Notes: generated by a model not told the origin, from the letters alone. DNA of 64,000 bases from Streptococcus oralis (GCF_004127215.1 NZ_QEWJ01000010.1:1-64000), one strand, 5' to 3'; counted from the first letter of the stretch, positions 30,645 through 44,010 are shown. Made by a program: numbers and translations.

Positions 30645-30673
30645 ATTATATATCATTTGTTAAGCGCTTTCAA
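30645..30673 (-). promoter_or_regulatory. Promoter of nanE-sat operon, with cre over -35
   Basis: TTGAAA (RC of 30668-30673), 17-bp spacer, TATAAT (RC of 30645-30650). The cre site TGAAAGCGCTTAACA (RC of 30658-30672) covers the -35 box in the same register as in the lyase promoter. Confidence 0.82.
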
Positions 30674-30679
30674 TAGCTT

Positions 30680-30744
30680 GTGATAGAATAGATTTCAGTT
30701 TCAAAACTATTTTATAGAACAGACTATCCTGAAAGTAGTTTCAG
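30680..30744 (-). promoter_or_regulatory. Putative NanR module B
   Basis: Same length and register as modules A and C. CAGTTTCA (30696-30703) and TAGTTTCA (30736-30743) lie 40 bp apart. The outer site is the perfect-arm palindrome CTGAAAGTAGTTTCAG. The module starts 7 bp from the -35 box. Confidence 0.65.
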
Positions 30745-30855
30745 ACTTCTTAGAATTTCTTATTAGTACATCTTGAGTCGAAAGAAAAAGATAGCAGGCT
30801 GAAAAACCTACTATCTCCTTCTATTTTACAAAGCCAAATGATTAAAATTATTCTC

Positions 30856-34038
<3,183 letters not shown>

Positions 34039-34225
34039 TTAACCTTTCATATTCTCTGTAAATAAAGCGCTTTCTTTTTTTCTTAAAATTTTTAGTTCCT
34101 CCAACTAAACAAGGAAAAAGAAAGTAACCGACTGAATGAGACCTCCCATTCTTCAAACGTCCACTGCTCTTACTCTCTAACCAAGCAGCAGAAAGTTTCC
34201 TCCTTTCGCATAATACCTTTCCCCC

Positions 34226-34231
34226 ATTATA
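34226..34231 (-). promoter_or_regulatory. -10 box of the sialidase promoter
   Basis: TATAAT on the minus strand, 191 bp before the nanA start, with TG two bases upstream. The matching -35 position (34249-34254) reads GCTATA, a poor box, so the promoter probably depends on an activator. No cre overlaps it, unlike the other two nan promoters. Confidence 0.7.
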
Positions 34232-34260
34232 CAATAAACTTTGAACTTTATAGCTAAATT

Positions 34261-34325
34261 GATATAGAATAGATTTTACTTTCAAGAATAATTTAATATT
34301 TTAAATTTACAAAAAGTACTTTCAG
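34261..34325 (-). promoter_or_regulatory. Putative NanR module C
   Basis: Ungapped match in length and register to modules A and B. TACTTTCA occurs at 34277-34284 and again at 34317-34324, exactly 40 bp apart. The distance to the -10 box is the same as in A and B. The remainder of the 329-bp gap 34036-34364 holds the nanA leader and the terminator of the esterase gene. Confidence 0.65.
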
Positions 34326-34335
34326 GGTTTTGTGA

Positions 34336-34362
34336 TAAAAAAGAGAGCTAGTGCCCTCTCAA
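34336..34362 (-). terminator. Terminator of the esterase gene
   Basis: GAGAG and CTCTC (34343-34347, 34356-34360) form a short stem followed on the minus strand by six T, directly past the stop codon. Confidence 0.65.
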
Positions 34363-34364
34363 AG

Positions 34365-35348
34365 TTATTTTTTTACATAGGAAAAAGGAATCTCACTGCC
34401 ACAGAGCCAGTTGTAGACTTGGTCATTGACAAAAACATTCATGGCTTCGTGAGCATACTCAGGCATGATGCGATAGGACTTGTCACAGGTCAGACGGTTG
34501 TAAATCGCAAACTGGGTAATGGGATAGCAAACATCGTCATCCAAGCCCGTAATCATCCTGACCTCTCCTTTGATACGATGGGCAAGATTTTTCACATCGA
34601 TATAGGCAAGAGTCGCCATGATTTCCTCCTCTGTTTCATGGAAGGGATCGTGGAACTTGAAATAACGGAAGAGTTCATCATAAGCTTCACTGGTATTGCC
34701 AATCTCAAGCACTCGTCTAAAGTCAGACAAGAAGGGATAGATGGCAACTGTTCGCTGAATCCGAGGATTGAGCGCTGCTGCAACCAGAGCTAAAGCTCCT
34801 CCTTGTGAGGCACCATAACTAGAAAGTCTTTCCTCATCTACCTGAGGCAGACTAGCAACAATTTCGATTAACTGGTAAATATCCAGATAGACATCCTTAT
34901 AAAAGAGCTGATCTCGACCTTCAACAGCACCACGGATAATGTGGCCCTTCACCGTATTTCCTAGTGGAGAGCGCAAACCATCTTGTGAATAGCCCGACTG
35001 GCCTCGAACATCCATAGAAACAACACCGTACCCAGCCACAGTATAGGCCAGCATGTCAGTCCAATCCCAACCACGTCCCATGTATCCATGAAAGTGAAAA
35101 ATTAGCGGAACTTTCTCCTCAGTCTTTGGAAGGACGATGCGTGCATAGACTCTTCCTTCATTCCTTCCCTCAAAGGTCAGCTCATAACACTTGACCTGGG
35201 GAATATGGAAATCCTTTTCTTCCAACTGGTAGGTAGGAAGGACTGAAACTTTTTTCAATTCCTCATCCCAAAAAGCATCAAAGTCTTCTGGGACCTCATC
35301 TCTTCCTTTATAAGTCTTGATTTCTTCTAGCAAGGCTGGATTTTTCAT
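34365..35348 (-). CDS. Acetyl xylan esterase-type (carbohydrate esterase 7) hydrolase
   Basis: The 327-residue alpha/beta hydrolase is of the AXE1/cephalosporin C deacetylase family. The oxyanion loop is PLIFHFHGYMGRGWDW near residue 83, the nucleophile elbow is SSYGASQGGALALVAA (GASQGG) near residue 180, the acid lies in MITGLDDDVCYP near residue 267, and the His is in EYAHEAMNVF near residue 302. I chose the ATG at 35348, after AAGGAG. Next to the sialidase it may remove O-acetyl groups from sialic acid or glycans, which is inference. A RUP-like element and a NanR-like half module lie upstream. Confidence 0.9.
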   Translation of the reverse strand: MKNPALLEEIKTYKGRDEVPEDFDAFWDEELKKVSVLPTYQLEEKDFHIPQVKCYELTFEGRNEGRVYARIVLPKTEEKVPLIFHFHGYMGRGWDWTDMLAYTVAGYGVVSMDVRGQSGYSQDGLRSPLGNTVKGHIIRGAVEGRDQLFYKDVYLDIYQLIEIVASLPQVDEERLSSYGASQGGALALVAAALNPRIQRTVAIYPFLSDFRRVLEIGNTSEAYDELFRYFKFHDPFHETEEEIMATLAYIDVKNLAHRIKGEVRMITGLDDDVCYPITQFAIYNRLTCDKSYRIMPEYAHEAMNVFVNDQVYNWLCGSEIPFSYVKK

Positions 35349-35385
35349 AGCATGCTCCTTTTGATTTGTAATCGCTATCATAACT

Positions 35386-35411
35386 GTAGCATATCTAGAA
35401 AAGCAATGCAA
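35386..35411 (-). promoter_or_regulatory. Possible promoter of the esterase gene
   Basis: TTGCAT (RC of 35406-35411) and TACAGT (RC near 35383-35388), spaced 17 bp. A weak cre-like TGATAGCGATTACA (RC of 35367-35380) lies just downstream. A RUP-like element begins 13 bp upstream of the -35 box. Confidence 0.4.
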
Positions 35412-35424
35412 GAAAGAAGGGTAA

Positions 35425-35573
35425 TACTCTTCGAAAATCAAATTCAAACCACGTCAGCTTCGCCTTGGATTATATATGTAACTGACTTCGTCAGTCTTAT
35501 CTACAACCTCAAAGCAGTGCTTTGAGCAACCTGCGGCTAGCTTCCTAGTTTGCTCTTTGATTTTCATTGAGTA
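35425..35573. repeat. RUP-like miniature repeat
   Basis: The 149-bp element has ends TACTCTTCGAAAATC and GATTTTCATTGAGTA and TA at both junctions. Inside are small palindromes such as CTCAAAGCAGTGCTTTGAG and TGACTTCGTCA. Closely similar to 61602-61758. It lies between the esterase promoter and the upstream NanR-like site. Confidence 0.78.
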
Positions 35574-35584
35574 TAAATAGATAG

Positions 35585-35636
35585 TGATTTTAGATTCTCC
35601 TCACTCAAACCTATCGTCTGAAAGTAGTTTTAAAAC
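35585..35636 (-). promoter_or_regulatory. Degenerate NanR-like module D upstream of the esterase
   Basis: CTGAAAGTAGTTTTAAAAC at 35618-35636 matches the outer half of modules A and B. The inner half-site expected 40 bp away is poor. The RUP-like element now separates it from the esterase gene. Confidence 0.4.
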
Positions 35637-35658
35637 AAAAAGAGCGTTTCCGCTCTTT
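35637..35658 (-). terminator. Terminator downstream of the small ORF and recG
   Basis: AAAGAGCG-GAAA-CGCTCTTT on the minus strand, followed by TTGTTTT: a perfect 8-bp stem with a GNRA-type tetraloop. Confidence 0.75.
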
Positions 35659-35663
35659 GTTAA

Positions 35664-35735
35664 TCAATAAGTGCTAGCTCCTTTCTCTTGTTTGAAGGTT
35701 TGAAATTTCTTTTGGTAGGTCACTTTAATCGTCAT
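35664..35735 (-). CDS. Possible 23-residue peptide between recG and its terminator
   Basis: The frame reads MTIKVTYQKKFQTFKQEKGA followed by STY, basic and polar, with no membrane segment. GAGGA precedes the ATG by 8 bp, and a perfect terminator follows the stop by 6 bp. That context resembles a real small gene at the end of the recG transcript, but the size is too short to be sure. Confidence 0.4.
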   Translation of the reverse strand: MTIKVTYQKKFQTFKQEKGASTY

Positions 35736-35816
35736 ATGAGAGTCCTCGTTTCTTTTTGATGACTCTAGTATAAGACCTAAATCTAAAAGCTAGCTTATAG
35801 ATTTCTTAGAAAAGGC

Positions 35817-37832
35817 TTAATCCAGATGTTCTCTCTTTTCTAGATGGAGAGCAATCATGCGCCATTCTGGATCCTCTTTCCAACCTTCCATAGAACTAAT
35901 ATAGCTGGCAACCTTTCTAGCTTCTTCTAAAATCGGAAAATCTTCAATGATATCAGCCACTTGGAACTCTGGAAGTCCTGACTGTCTGGTTCCAAAAATC
36001 TCACCCGATCCGCGCATTTTCAAATCTTCCTCAGCAAGGACAAATCCGTTGGTGGTTTCTGTCATGATGCGCATGCGGTCTTTTCCAGACTCGGTCTTGG
36101 GATTGGCAACGAGAACAGCATAGGACTGCTTGTCTCCCCGACCAACACGGCCTCTGAGCTGGTGAAGCTGGCTGAGACCGAACCGATCAGCATCCATGAT
36201 AATCATGACGGTCGCATTAGGGACATTGACTCCGACCTCGATAACCGTCGTCGAAACCAGAATATCCGTCTTTCTCTCTTTGAAATCCTGCATAATCTGG
36301 TCTCTATCGTCACTCTTCATCTTACCATGTAGAAGAGCCACTTCTGCCTTACCTGCAAAATGAGCCGTCAATTCCTCTGATAAGGCAATGGCATTTTTCA
36401 GATCCAGAGCTTCTGATTCTTCAATCAAGGGAGAGATGACGTATGCTTGAGAACCTTTTTGAATTTCTCCTTCTAACCAAGTCAGCACCTGAGGCAGTTG
36501 CTCATGTTTGATCCAACGTGTCACAATGGGTTTCCGACCCGCAGGCATCTGGTCGATAATGGAAACATCCATATCGCCAAAGGCTGTGATAGCCAATGTT
36601 CGCGGAATGGGCGTCGCCGTCATCATGAGGACATCTGGGTTGTCCCCTTTTTCCCGTAAAATCCGCCTTTGTCCCACACCAAAACGGTGCTGCTCATCGA
36701 TGATAATCAAACCAAGGCGAGCATAATCAACCCCATCTTGTATCAGAGCGTGGGTTCCGATAATCAAATCAGCCTCACCCTTCGCTATGGTCTCCAAGAC
36801 TTCTCTTTTTTCTGCAGCTTTCAAGGATCCTGTCAAGAGAGCGAGTTTCAAGTCTGGAAAGAGACTCTGTAGACTTTCAAAGTGTTGCTCAGCAAGGATT
36901 TCGGTCGGTACCATGAGAGCCGCTTGGTAGCCAGCCGTCACTGCAGCAAACATGGCCAAGCCAGCGACTACCGTTTTCCCGCTCCCCACATCTCCTTGCA
37001 GGAGACGATTCATGTGGTGGTCGGACTTCATATCGGTCAATATTTCCCGTAAACTCTTTTCCTGAGCTTGAGTCAGGGCGAAAGGCAGATTTTCTTTGAC
37101 AGCCGTTACTTTTTCCTGAGACCAGTTCAGAACCAGACCACTTCCCTGAACTCTATTTTCAGACTTAAGCGTCTGTAACTGCATTTGAAAGTAAAAGAGT
37201 TCCTCAAACTTGATACGGCGAAGAGCCTGCTTGTATTCTGCCAAATCCTTAGGAAAATGCATGGCACGAACTGCCTGACAGCGGGACATGAGTTTGTATT
37301 TGTCCAGTAAAGACTGGGGAAGATTTTCCTCAATCAAGAGGTCCAGCCCCTGATCAAAGGCTGTCTTGATAACCTTGACCAGAGCAGCCTGACTGATTCC
37401 TTGAGCCAGACGATAGACAGGCTGGAGGTCATCTTCCACCTGAGCCAGGACCTTCATCCCAGTCAGACTGGCCTTAGCCCGATCCCATTTGCCAAAAACA
37501 GCCAACGTTGCTCCCAACTCTATCTTATCTGCTAGATAGGGCTGGTTAAAGAAATTCACCGCAAAAACAACTTCTCCCTGCTTGAGACTAAAGCGCAGGC
37601 GATTACGCTTGAAACCATAATACTGGACACTAGCAGGAGTCACTACCTGACCAGAAAGAACCGCCTTTTCACCGTCTTCTAGCTCCAGAACCTGCTTGGT
37701 CTTGAAATCTTCATATCGGAAAGGAAAGTAGAGCAAGAGGTCTTGCAAGTTTTCAATTCCTAGTTTGGCATACTTCTCTGCCGACTTTGGTCCCACACCA
37801 GGCAAGACATGCAAGGGTTGGTGTAGATTCAT
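35817..37832 (-). CDS. recG: ATP-dependent DNA helicase RecG
   Basis: Branch-migration helicase that processes stalled forks and Holliday junctions. Wedge/OB domain in the N-terminal third (LHVLPGVGPKSAEKYAKLGI). Helicase motifs: Walker A LLQGDVGSGKTVVAGLA near residue 275, DEQH box IIDEQHRFGVGQR near 375, TATPIPRTLA near 403, and the C-terminal LRGRVGRGDKQSYAVL near 565. Length 671 residues. It follows alr by 21 bp. Confidence 0.97.
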   Translation of the reverse strand: MNLHQPLHVLPGVGPKSAEKYAKLGIENLQDLLLYFPFRYEDFKTKQVLELEDGEKAVLSGQVVTPASVQYYGFKRNRLRFSLKQGEVVFAVNFFNQPYLADKIELGATLAVFGKWDRAKASLTGMKVLAQVEDDLQPVYRLAQGISQAALVKVIKTAFDQGLDLLIEENLPQSLLDKYKLMSRCQAVRAMHFPKDLAEYKQALRRIKFEELFYFQMQLQTLKSENRVQGSGLVLNWSQEKVTAVKENLPFALTQAQEKSLREILTDMKSDHHMNRLLQGDVGSGKTVVAGLAMFAAVTAGYQAALMVPTEILAEQHFESLQSLFPDLKLALLTGSLKAAEKREVLETIAKGEADLIIGTHALIQDGVDYARLGLIIIDEQHRFGVGQRRILREKGDNPDVLMMTATPIPRTLAITAFGDMDVSIIDQMPAGRKPIVTRWIKHEQLPQVLTWLEGEIQKGSQAYVISPLIEESEALDLKNAIALSEELTAHFAGKAEVALLHGKMKSDDRDQIMQDFKERKTDILVSTTVIEVGVNVPNATVMIIMDADRFGLSQLHQLRGRVGRGDKQSYAVLVANPKTESGKDRMRIMTETTNGFVLAEEDLKMRGSGEIFGTRQSGLPEFQVADIIEDFPILEEARKVASYISSMEGWKEDPEWRMIALHLEKREHLD

Positions 37833-37853
37833 GCTCCCCCTCCTTTCTTTGTT

Positions 37854-38957
37854 TTAATAATATTCTCTAGGAATGCGATCGCTGAGGAGACAAACCACCT
37901 CATAGTTAATGCTTCCACGGTAGACTGCTACCTGAGTAGCAGTGATTTCCTTATCTCCGTCGGAGCCAATCAAGGTTACCTTGGTTCCGAGTGGGTAAAC
38001 CTTAGGCAATCGAATAGTGATTTGGTCCATCGAAACCCTGCCAACGATTGGGCAAGCTTGTCCATCTACCAAGACGGAGAAATTCTGCATGTCTCGTGTC
38101 CAACCATCCGCATAGCCGATTGGTACCGTCGCAATGACTTGCTCGCTATCCGCCTGATAGGTCGCCCCATAGCCCATGCAAGCTCCAGCTGGAACTGTTT
38201 TGACATGGACTAGGGCAGACTCCAGGGTCAAGGCTGGTGTCAGATCATAAGGCAAGTCCAAGACCTCTCCGCTAGGATTGAGACCATACATAGCATCTCC
38301 CATACGGACTGCATTGAAAATAGTCTCTGCATGCCAAAGAGTCGTTGCCGAATTGCTAGCATGTACCAGCTCTGGCACTTCCTTCATACTTTCTAAAATA
38401 GTCTTAAAGCGTTCTAACTGCTTATTAAAGTAGTCATCTGATGCTTCATCTGCAGTCGCAAAGTGAGTAAAGATTCCCTCAATACGAACCCCCTCTTTCT
38501 TGAGCAAGTCCTGAGCTTGATCAGCTTCACTGACCTCTCTAAAACCAATCCGTCCCATTCCTGAGTCAATCTTAAGGTGAACCGACAAGCCATCTAGGTC
38601 AGCACCAGTAGCTAAGAGTGCTTGAATCCACTCCAGTCCAGCCACTGTCAAGGTGATGTCATATTCTTTAGCCAGAGAAACGGCTTCTAGCTCAGAAACT
38701 CCTAAGATGAGGATTTTCTTGTTTATCCCTGCTTGGCGCAACTCAATAGCTTCATCAATATTGGAAACGCAAAAGCCGTCGACATCGTCTTGGATAGCTG
38801 TGGCAACAGCTACTGCCCCATGTCCGTAGGCATTGGCCTTGACCACTGCCCACTTGAGCGTTCCTTCAGGGATATGAGCCCCCATTTGTTGGATATTTTT
38901 TCGAATAGCTCCCAGCTGAATGAGAGCCTTGGTTGGTCTATGTGGACTAGCTTTCAT
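37854..38957 (-). CDS. alr: Alanine racemase
   Basis: Supplies D-alanine for cell-wall precursors (used by Ddl at 13744) and for teichoic acid. PLP lysine in [13 protein letters not shown] near residue 40, catalytic Tyr region [14 protein letters not shown] near residue 262, and substrate Arg in [12 protein letters not shown] near residue 133. Length 367 residues. The ATG at 38957 follows GGAGGAAAATC and overlaps the acpS stop by 11 bp, so the genes are coupled. Confidence 0.97.
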   Translation of the reverse strand: MKASPHRPTKALIQLGAIRKNIQQMGAHIPEGTLKWAVVKANAYGHGAVAVATAIQDDVDGFCVSNIDEAIELRQAGINKKILILGVSELEAVSLAKEYDITLTVAGLEWIQALLATGADLDGLSVHLKIDSGMGRIGFREVSEADQAQDLLKKEGVRIEGIFTHFATADEASDDYFNKQLERFKTILESMKEVPELVHASNSATTLWHAETIFNAVRMGDAMYGLNPSGEVLDLPYDLTPALTLESALVHVKTVPAGACMGYGATYQADSEQVIATVPIGYADGWTRDMQNFSVLVDGQACPIVGRVSMDQITIRLPKVYPLGTKVTLIGSDGDKEITATQVAVYRGSINYEVVCLLSDRIPREYY

Positions 38958-39309
38958 GATTTTCCTCCAAAATGACACTGGCTGTCACAAACTGATCTGT
39001 ATGGCTGATCGACAGCCAAATCTTTCCTGAAAATGGCGCCTGACTAAAATAGGGAGCCCCTCTTTCATTGTTCAAGACTTCCAAATCCTGAAAGGTCAGT
39101 TTGCCAATACCTGTCCCCATAGCCTTGGAAAAAGCCTCCTTAGCCGACCAACGACCTGCCAAATATTCGATTTGTCTGCGCCCTTTGAGACTGGTAAAAC
39201 GCTCCATTTCTTTAGCGGTCAGCACGCGCTTGGCAAATCCTTCATGTCGTGTAACTGCGCCTTCTACCGAAGACAATTCTTCGATGTCAATTCCATGTCC
39301 AACTATCAT
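38947..39309 (-). CDS. acpS: Holo-[acyl-carrier-protein] synthase
   Basis: Transfers phosphopantetheine from CoA to acyl carrier protein. The 120-residue length is standard. Metal-binding Asp in [11 protein letters not shown] at the start, and the signature [19 protein letters not shown] near residue 49 with catalytic Glu. I chose the ATG at 39309; the open frame extends further upstream into the DAHP synthase gene, but that part is not conserved protein. Confidence 0.96.
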   Translation of the reverse strand: MIVGHGIDIEELSSVEGAVTRHEGFAKRVLTAKEMERFTSLKGRRQIEYLAGRWSAKEAFSKAMGTGIGKLTFQDLEVLNNERGAPYFSQAPFSGKIWLSISHTDQFVTASVILEENHES

Positions 39310-39353
39310 TCTCACAAAAGGAGTTGAGATTCCCCCAACTCCATCCTTTTCAC

Positions 39354-40385
39354 TTATTTTGTTAAGGTAGTATAAATTTCTTCTACCAAGGCTACTGTAT
39401 TCTCCCAACCTAGACAAGGGTCGGTAATGGAACAACCAAAGATTTCTGGTTGGTTTTGGCGACCATCTGCTAGGTAAGATTCGATCATAAAGCCTCGAAC
39501 CGTCTTTTTAATCTTTTCATTCCAATCACGATTCAGCAAGGCTTGACGAACAATGCGAATTTGTTCCATATACTGCTTGCCTGAATTGTCATGATTGGTA
39601 TCGATGATAATGAAGGGATTTTCAAGTCCCATAGTCTCATAGCGATTGATTGCATTCAAGAGAGTTTCATAGTAGAAGTTGGGTTCGTTTTTTCCATATT
39701 CATTCATGGCTCCACGAAGGATAACGTGGGCCAAGGGATTTCCTGAAGTTTCCACTTCTTGACCATGGTAAAGGAAGGTTTGCTTGTTTTGAGCTGCATA
39801 GATAGCATTAAACATAACTCCAAGGTTCCCAGATGTCGGATTTTTCATCCCAACTGGAGCATCAATCCCAGACGCCACAAAACGGTGCTCTTGATCTTCC
39901 ACTGAACGAGCTCCAACTGCATGATAGCTGACCAAATCATCAACCAAAACGAGATTTGACGGATAGAGCATCTCATCAGCTGTCGTCAAGCCCGTTTCGG
40001 TAATCACACGGTAATGGAGCTGACGAACTGCCTGCAAACCATTGATGAGACTAGGCGCCTCACTAGCATTTGGCTGATGAATCATACCCTTATAGCCATC
40101 TCCGTTGGTACGAGGCTTGGCAGTATAAACACGCATGACGATAAAGATTTTATCCGCAACTTTTTTCTGCAAGTCCGCTAAGCGACGAGCATATTCCAAA
40201 ACAGCCTCTTCATTATCAGAAGAACAAGGCCCCATCACCAAAAGGATTCGGTCATCCTCACCTGAGATGATGGCTGCCAATTCTCGATCACGATCTTCTT
40301 TTTTTCGCAAGGCTTCAGGTAACAGCTGGGTCGCAGCCTTAATTGCTTCAATATCTATTTCTTGACCTTTTTCGATAAATGCCAT
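39354..40385 (-). CDS. DAHP synthase (class I), first of a tandem pair in map order
   Basis: Condenses phosphoenolpyruvate and erythrose 4-phosphate, the first step of the shikimate pathway. Motifs: [19 protein letters not shown] near residue 48, [19 protein letters not shown] near residue 82, and [13 protein letters not shown] near residue 262. Length 343 residues. It lies one base after the paralogue at 40387. Pairs of this kind usually differ in feedback control by Phe or Tyr; which is which cannot be told from sequence alone. Confidence 0.95.
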   Translation of the reverse strand: MAFIEKGQEIDIEAIKAATQLLPEALRKKEDRDRELAAIISGEDDRILLVMGPCSSDNEEAVLEYARRLADLQKKVADKIFIVMRVYTAKPRTNGDGYKGMIHQPNASEAPSLINGLQAVRQLHYRVITETGLTTADEMLYPSNLVLVDDLVSYHAVGARSVEDQEHRFVASGIDAPVGMKNPTSGNLGVMFNAIYAAQNKQTFLYHGQEVETSGNPLAHVILRGAMNEYGKNEPNFYYETLLNAINRYETMGLENPFIIIDTNHDNSGKQYMEQIRIVRQALLNRDWNEKIKKTVRGFMIESYLADGRQNQPEIFGCSITDPCLGWENTVALVEEIYTTLTK

Positions 40386-40386
40386 C

Positions 40387-41418
40387 TTATTCTCCTAGCG
40401 TTTGGTAGATTTCACGAACAAGTGCTTCTGTATTATCCCAGCCTAGACAAGGGTCCGTGATAGACTTGCCAAAAACTTCAGGTTCATTTTGACGTCCATC
40501 TTCCAGATAGGACTCAATCATAAAACCACGAACGTATTTTTTGATTTTCTCATTCCAGTCACGGTTGATCAAGGTCTGGCGAACGATACGGATTTGATCC
40601 ATGTACTGCTTGCCCGAATTGTCATGATTGGTATCGATGATGATAAAAGGATTTTCCAAGCCCATCTTTTCATACTGGGCTATGGTATCCATTAAATTGT
40701 CATAGTAGTAGTTGGGAATATTTTTCCCATATTCATTCAAGGCACCGCGAAGAATGGCATGAGACAATGGATTCCCAGTCGTTTCCACCTCTTTACCGAG
40801 GAAGAGGAAACTCTGCTTGTTTTGCGCTGCGTAAATCCCGTTAAACATAACATTGAGATTTCCAGATGTTGGATTTTTAAATCCTGTTGAAAAGTCTGCT
40901 CCACTCGCTACAAAACGGTGTTGCTGGTCCTCGACTGAACGAGCCCCAACAGCCATATATGAAATCAAATCATCTACCAAAGGAAGGTTTTCTGGGTAGA
41001 GCATCTCATCAGCAGTTGTCATACCCGTCTCGGTAATCACACGGTAGTGTAGCTGACGAACTGCCTTGATTCCATTGATCAAGCTAGGAGCTTCTGTCGC
41101 GTTTGGTTGGTGAATCAAGCCCTTATAGCCATCTCCATTGGTACGAGGTTTGGCTGTATAGACCCGCATGACCATAAAGATACGGTCTTTGACTTCTTCT
41201 TGCAAGGCAGACAAGCGCTTGGCATACTCGAGGACTGCCTCCTCATTATCAGATGAACATGGTCCAATCACCAAGAGAATACGCTGGTCCTCTCCACGGA
41301 TGATGGCTTCCAATTCCTGATCACGCTGGTATTTTTTTTTATAAGCCAAACCATCTAGTTTTGACAAGGCGCGAACTTCTTCAATGTTAATTTTAGGACT
41401 TTTAGCTGTAAATACCAT
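40387..41418 (-). CDS. DAHP synthase (class I), second of the tandem pair
   Basis: Same reaction as the gene at 39354 and the same length of 343 residues, with about three quarters of residues shared by eye. Motifs [38 protein letters not shown] and [13 protein letters not shown] are all present. It differs mainly in the N-terminal 45 residues and around residues 190-225, regions that carry effector sites in this family. It follows secA behind an imperfect hairpin (41442-41479). Confidence 0.95.
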   Translation of the reverse strand: MVFTAKSPKINIEEVRALSKLDGLAYKKKYQRDQELEAIIRGEDQRILLVIGPCSSDNEEAVLEYAKRLSALQEEVKDRIFMVMRVYTAKPRTNGDGYKGLIHQPNATEAPSLINGIKAVRQLHYRVITETGMTTADEMLYPENLPLVDDLISYMAVGARSVEDQQHRFVASGADFSTGFKNPTSGNLNVMFNGIYAAQNKQSFLFLGKEVETTGNPLSHAILRGALNEYGKNIPNYYYDNLMDTIAQYEKMGLENPFIIIDTNHDNSGKQYMDQIRIVRQTLINRDWNEKIKKYVRGFMIESYLEDGRQNEPEVFGKSITDPCLGWDNTEALVREIYQTLGE

Positions 41419-41441
41419 GATTCATCTCCTTATAAAGCAAA

Positions 41442-41479
41442 CGGACACCAAGTAAAAATGTATTTTCACCAGGTATCCG
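41442..41479 (-). other. Imperfect hairpin between secA and the DAHP synthases
   Basis: CGGATACC pairs with GGTGTCCG (one mismatch) and encloses GTGAAAA/TTTTTAC, filling most of the 78-bp gap. A weak T-rich stretch follows. It may be a leaky terminator of secA. Confidence 0.5.
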
Positions 41480-41496
41480 CCTGTTCTTATGTCTTA

Positions 41497-44010
41497 TTAG
41501 TTTCGTCTTCCATGACAATTCTTAAATTTCTTACCTGAACCACATGGACAAAGTTCATTACGCCCAATTTGGCTCAAGTCCACATCTGCTGGAAGATTTG
41601 CACGCTGGGCTGCGATATTACGAGTAGCCGTTGTGCTAATATTAATCTCCGTCTGTGGTCTTTCTTGTTCATGGATTTGCGCTTTCATCATCAAACGAGT
41701 GACGTCAAATTCAATTGACCCAATCATGTCGTTAAACATGCGGAAACCTTCTGCCTGGTACTCAACAACTGGGTTGTTTTGCGCATAGCCACGAAGTCCA
41801 ACAGCATTTCGCAACTGGTCAAGAGCATCAATATGGTCTGTCCACTTGTTATCCACAACACGCAGAATCAAGACTTTTTGGAATTCCTTGACTGCGTCCT
41901 CGTCTCGTAATTTTGAGATTTGACTATCGTAGACCTTTAAGGCACGTTGGAAGAGTTCATCTTTGATATCACGATCTGACAAACCAGCCAAATCTTCCTC
42001 AGAAATAGAACCCTCTGGTAGCAGATTGTACTTAGCAAAGTTCAAGATAGCTTTGATTTTTTCTTCTTCCTTAGAACGTGAATGAGCATCCACAACTCGT
42101 CCGATCGTACGTTTAATCATAGCGTGAATCTCAGGAGCCAAGTCACGGTCAGCAGTGATAACATCATAACGCTGAGCATAGATAATCTCACGTTGTTCGC
42201 GCATGACATCATCGTATTGAAGAACTTGTTTACGTGTATCGTAGTTATTCCCCTCAACGCGTTTTTGAGCTGCTTCAACCTGACGGGTCAACATACGGGA
42301 CTCAATAGCTTCTTCTGACATATTGAGGCGTTCAAAGACACCTTTCAAGCGGTCTGAACCGAAGCGTTTCATCAAGTCATCCTCAAGAGATAGGTAGAAT
42401 TGAGACTCACCTGGATCTCCTTGTCTTCCTGAACGTCCACGAAGCTGGTTATCAATACGACGGCTCTCATGGCGTTCTGTACCGATGACACAAAGTCCAC
42501 CCAATTCACGAACACCTTCACCGAGCTTGATGTCAGTACCACGACCGGCCATGTTAGTTGCGATGGTAACCGCACCACGTTGACCAGCGTTCATAATGAT
42601 TTGCGCTTCTTTGTAGTGGTTCTTCGCATTTAAAACTTCGTGGGGAATTCCTGCTGCAACCAATTTCTGAGAAATATAATCACTGGTTTCAACGGCAACA
42701 GTACCAACCAAGACAGGTTGTCCTTTTTGGTAACGAACCTTGACATCTTCAACAACAGCATTAAATTTTGCTTCAATACTTGCATAAAGAAGGTCAGAGT
42801 GGTCAATACGTTGAACAGGACGGTTAGTTGGGATTGGGATGACACGAATGTTATAGATTTCACGGAATTCTTCTTCCTCTGTCTTACCAGTACCCGTCAT
42901 ACCAGACAACTTCTTATACATACGGAAGAGATTTTGGTAGGTGATAGAAGCTGAAGTCTTGGTTTCGTCTTGAATCGGCACGCCTTCCTTGGCTTCGATG
43001 GCTTGGTGCAAGCCATCAGAATAACGACGACCTTCCATAGTACGACCTGTAAATTGATCGACAATCAAGATTTCCTGCTCTTCGCTGACCACATAGTCAA
43101 TATCAAGAAGCATGATATAGTTAGCACGAAGGGCATTATCAATGAAGTGGGTCAAGGCCACGTTTTCAATATCGTAGAGATTTTCCAGTTTGAAGTAGTC
43201 TTCAGCCTTGTCAATCCCTGAATCAGATAAACCAATAGTCTTAGACTGAATGTCAATGATATAATCATCTTTGTCCAAAGATTTGACAAAGTGATCCGCC
43301 ATATGATACAGCTGACTTGTTTCGACAGCATTGGCTCCTGAAACGATCAAAGGCGTACGCGCTTCGTCAATCAAAATCGAGTCTACCTCGTCAACTAAGG
43401 CATAGTTAAGCGGACGTTGTACCATATTTTCAGCTCGAACGACCATGTTATCACGAAGGTAGTCAAATCCAATCTCTGAGTTGGTTGAGTAGGTGATATC
43501 ACATGCATAAGCTTCTCTTTTTTCCATCGGAGACTTAGCTGCTAAGTTAATCCCTACTGATAAACCAAGCCATGAATAGAGTTCACCCATTTCAGTCGCA
43601 TCACGCTCAGACAGGTATTCATTGACCGTTACTACGTGAACTCCTTTTCCAGACAAGGCATTCAGATATACCGGCATAGTCGCTGTCAGGGTTTTTCCTT
43701 CCCCTGTACGCATCTCAGGTACATCTCCGTGGTGAAGAACGATCCCTCCCATGACCTGGACCTTATAAGGGAAGAGTCCAAGAACACGTTTAGCCCCTTC
43801 ACGGACAACCGCAAATGCTTCATACAAGAGTTGATCTAGCGTTTCACCATTTGCATAGCGTTCCTTAAATTCAACCGTTTTTGCTTGCAGTTCTTCATCG
43901 GTCAAGGCTGCCATTTGTTCTTCATAGGACATGACCTTGTCTGCCATTTTTTCTAATTTTCTTATCTCACCTTTATCATTTTCGATGATTTTTTTTAAAA
44001 TATTAGCCAT
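41497..44010 (-). CDS. secA: Protein translocase ATPase SecA
   Basis: Motor of the general secretory pathway. Walker [14 protein letters not shown] near residue 102, the [15 protein letters not shown] Walker B near residue 207, [11 protein letters not shown] near residue 490 and [12 protein letters not shown] near 525. It ends with the zinc-binding [14 protein letters not shown]. Length 837 residues is typical for the main SecA of streptococci (not SecA2). Promoter at 44056-44084. Confidence 0.98.
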   Translation of the reverse strand: MANILKKIIENDKGEIRKLEKMADKVMSYEEQMAALTDEELQAKTVEFKERYANGETLDQLLYEAFAVVREGAKRVLGLFPYKVQVMGGIVLHHGDVPEMRTGEGKTLTATMPVYLNALSGKGVHVVTVNEYLSERDATEMGELYSWLGLSVGINLAAKSPMEKREAYACDITYSTNSEIGFDYLRDNMVVRAENMVQRPLNYALVDEVDSILIDEARTPLIVSGANAVETSQLYHMADHFVKSLDKDDYIIDIQSKTIGLSDSGIDKAEDYFKLENLYDIENVALTHFIDNALRANYIMLLDIDYVVSEEQEILIVDQFTGRTMEGRRYSDGLHQAIEAKEGVPIQDETKTSASITYQNLFRMYKKLSGMTGTGKTEEEEFREIYNIRVIPIPTNRPVQRIDHSDLLYASIEAKFNAVVEDVKVRYQKGQPVLVGTVAVETSDYISQKLVAAGIPHEVLNAKNHYKEAQIIMNAGQRGAVTIATNMAGRGTDIKLGEGVRELGGLCVIGTERHESRRIDNQLRGRSGRQGDPGESQFYLSLEDDLMKRFGSDRLKGVFERLNMSEEAIESRMLTRQVEAAQKRVEGNNYDTRKQVLQYDDVMREQREIIYAQRYDVITADRDLAPEIHAMIKRTIGRVVDAHSRSKEEEKIKAILNFAKYNLLPEGSISEEDLAGLSDRDIKDELFQRALKVYDSQISKLRDEDAVKEFQKVLILRVVDNKWTDHIDALDQLRNAVGLRGYAQNNPVVEYQAEGFRMFNDMIGSIEFDVTRLMMKAQIHEQERPQTEINISTTATRNIAAQRANLPADVDLSQIGRNELCPCGSGKKFKNCHGRRN

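Noticed and set aside
34064-34077. cre-like AGAAAGCGCTTTAT in the sialidase leader
   Set aside because: Both ends miss the consensus and it lies far from the promoter. It was not listed as a regulatory site.
39310-39435. Extended acpS reading overlapping the DAHP synthase gene
   Set aside because: The family begins at [11 protein letters not shown]. The upstream part is a shadow of the neighbouring gene.
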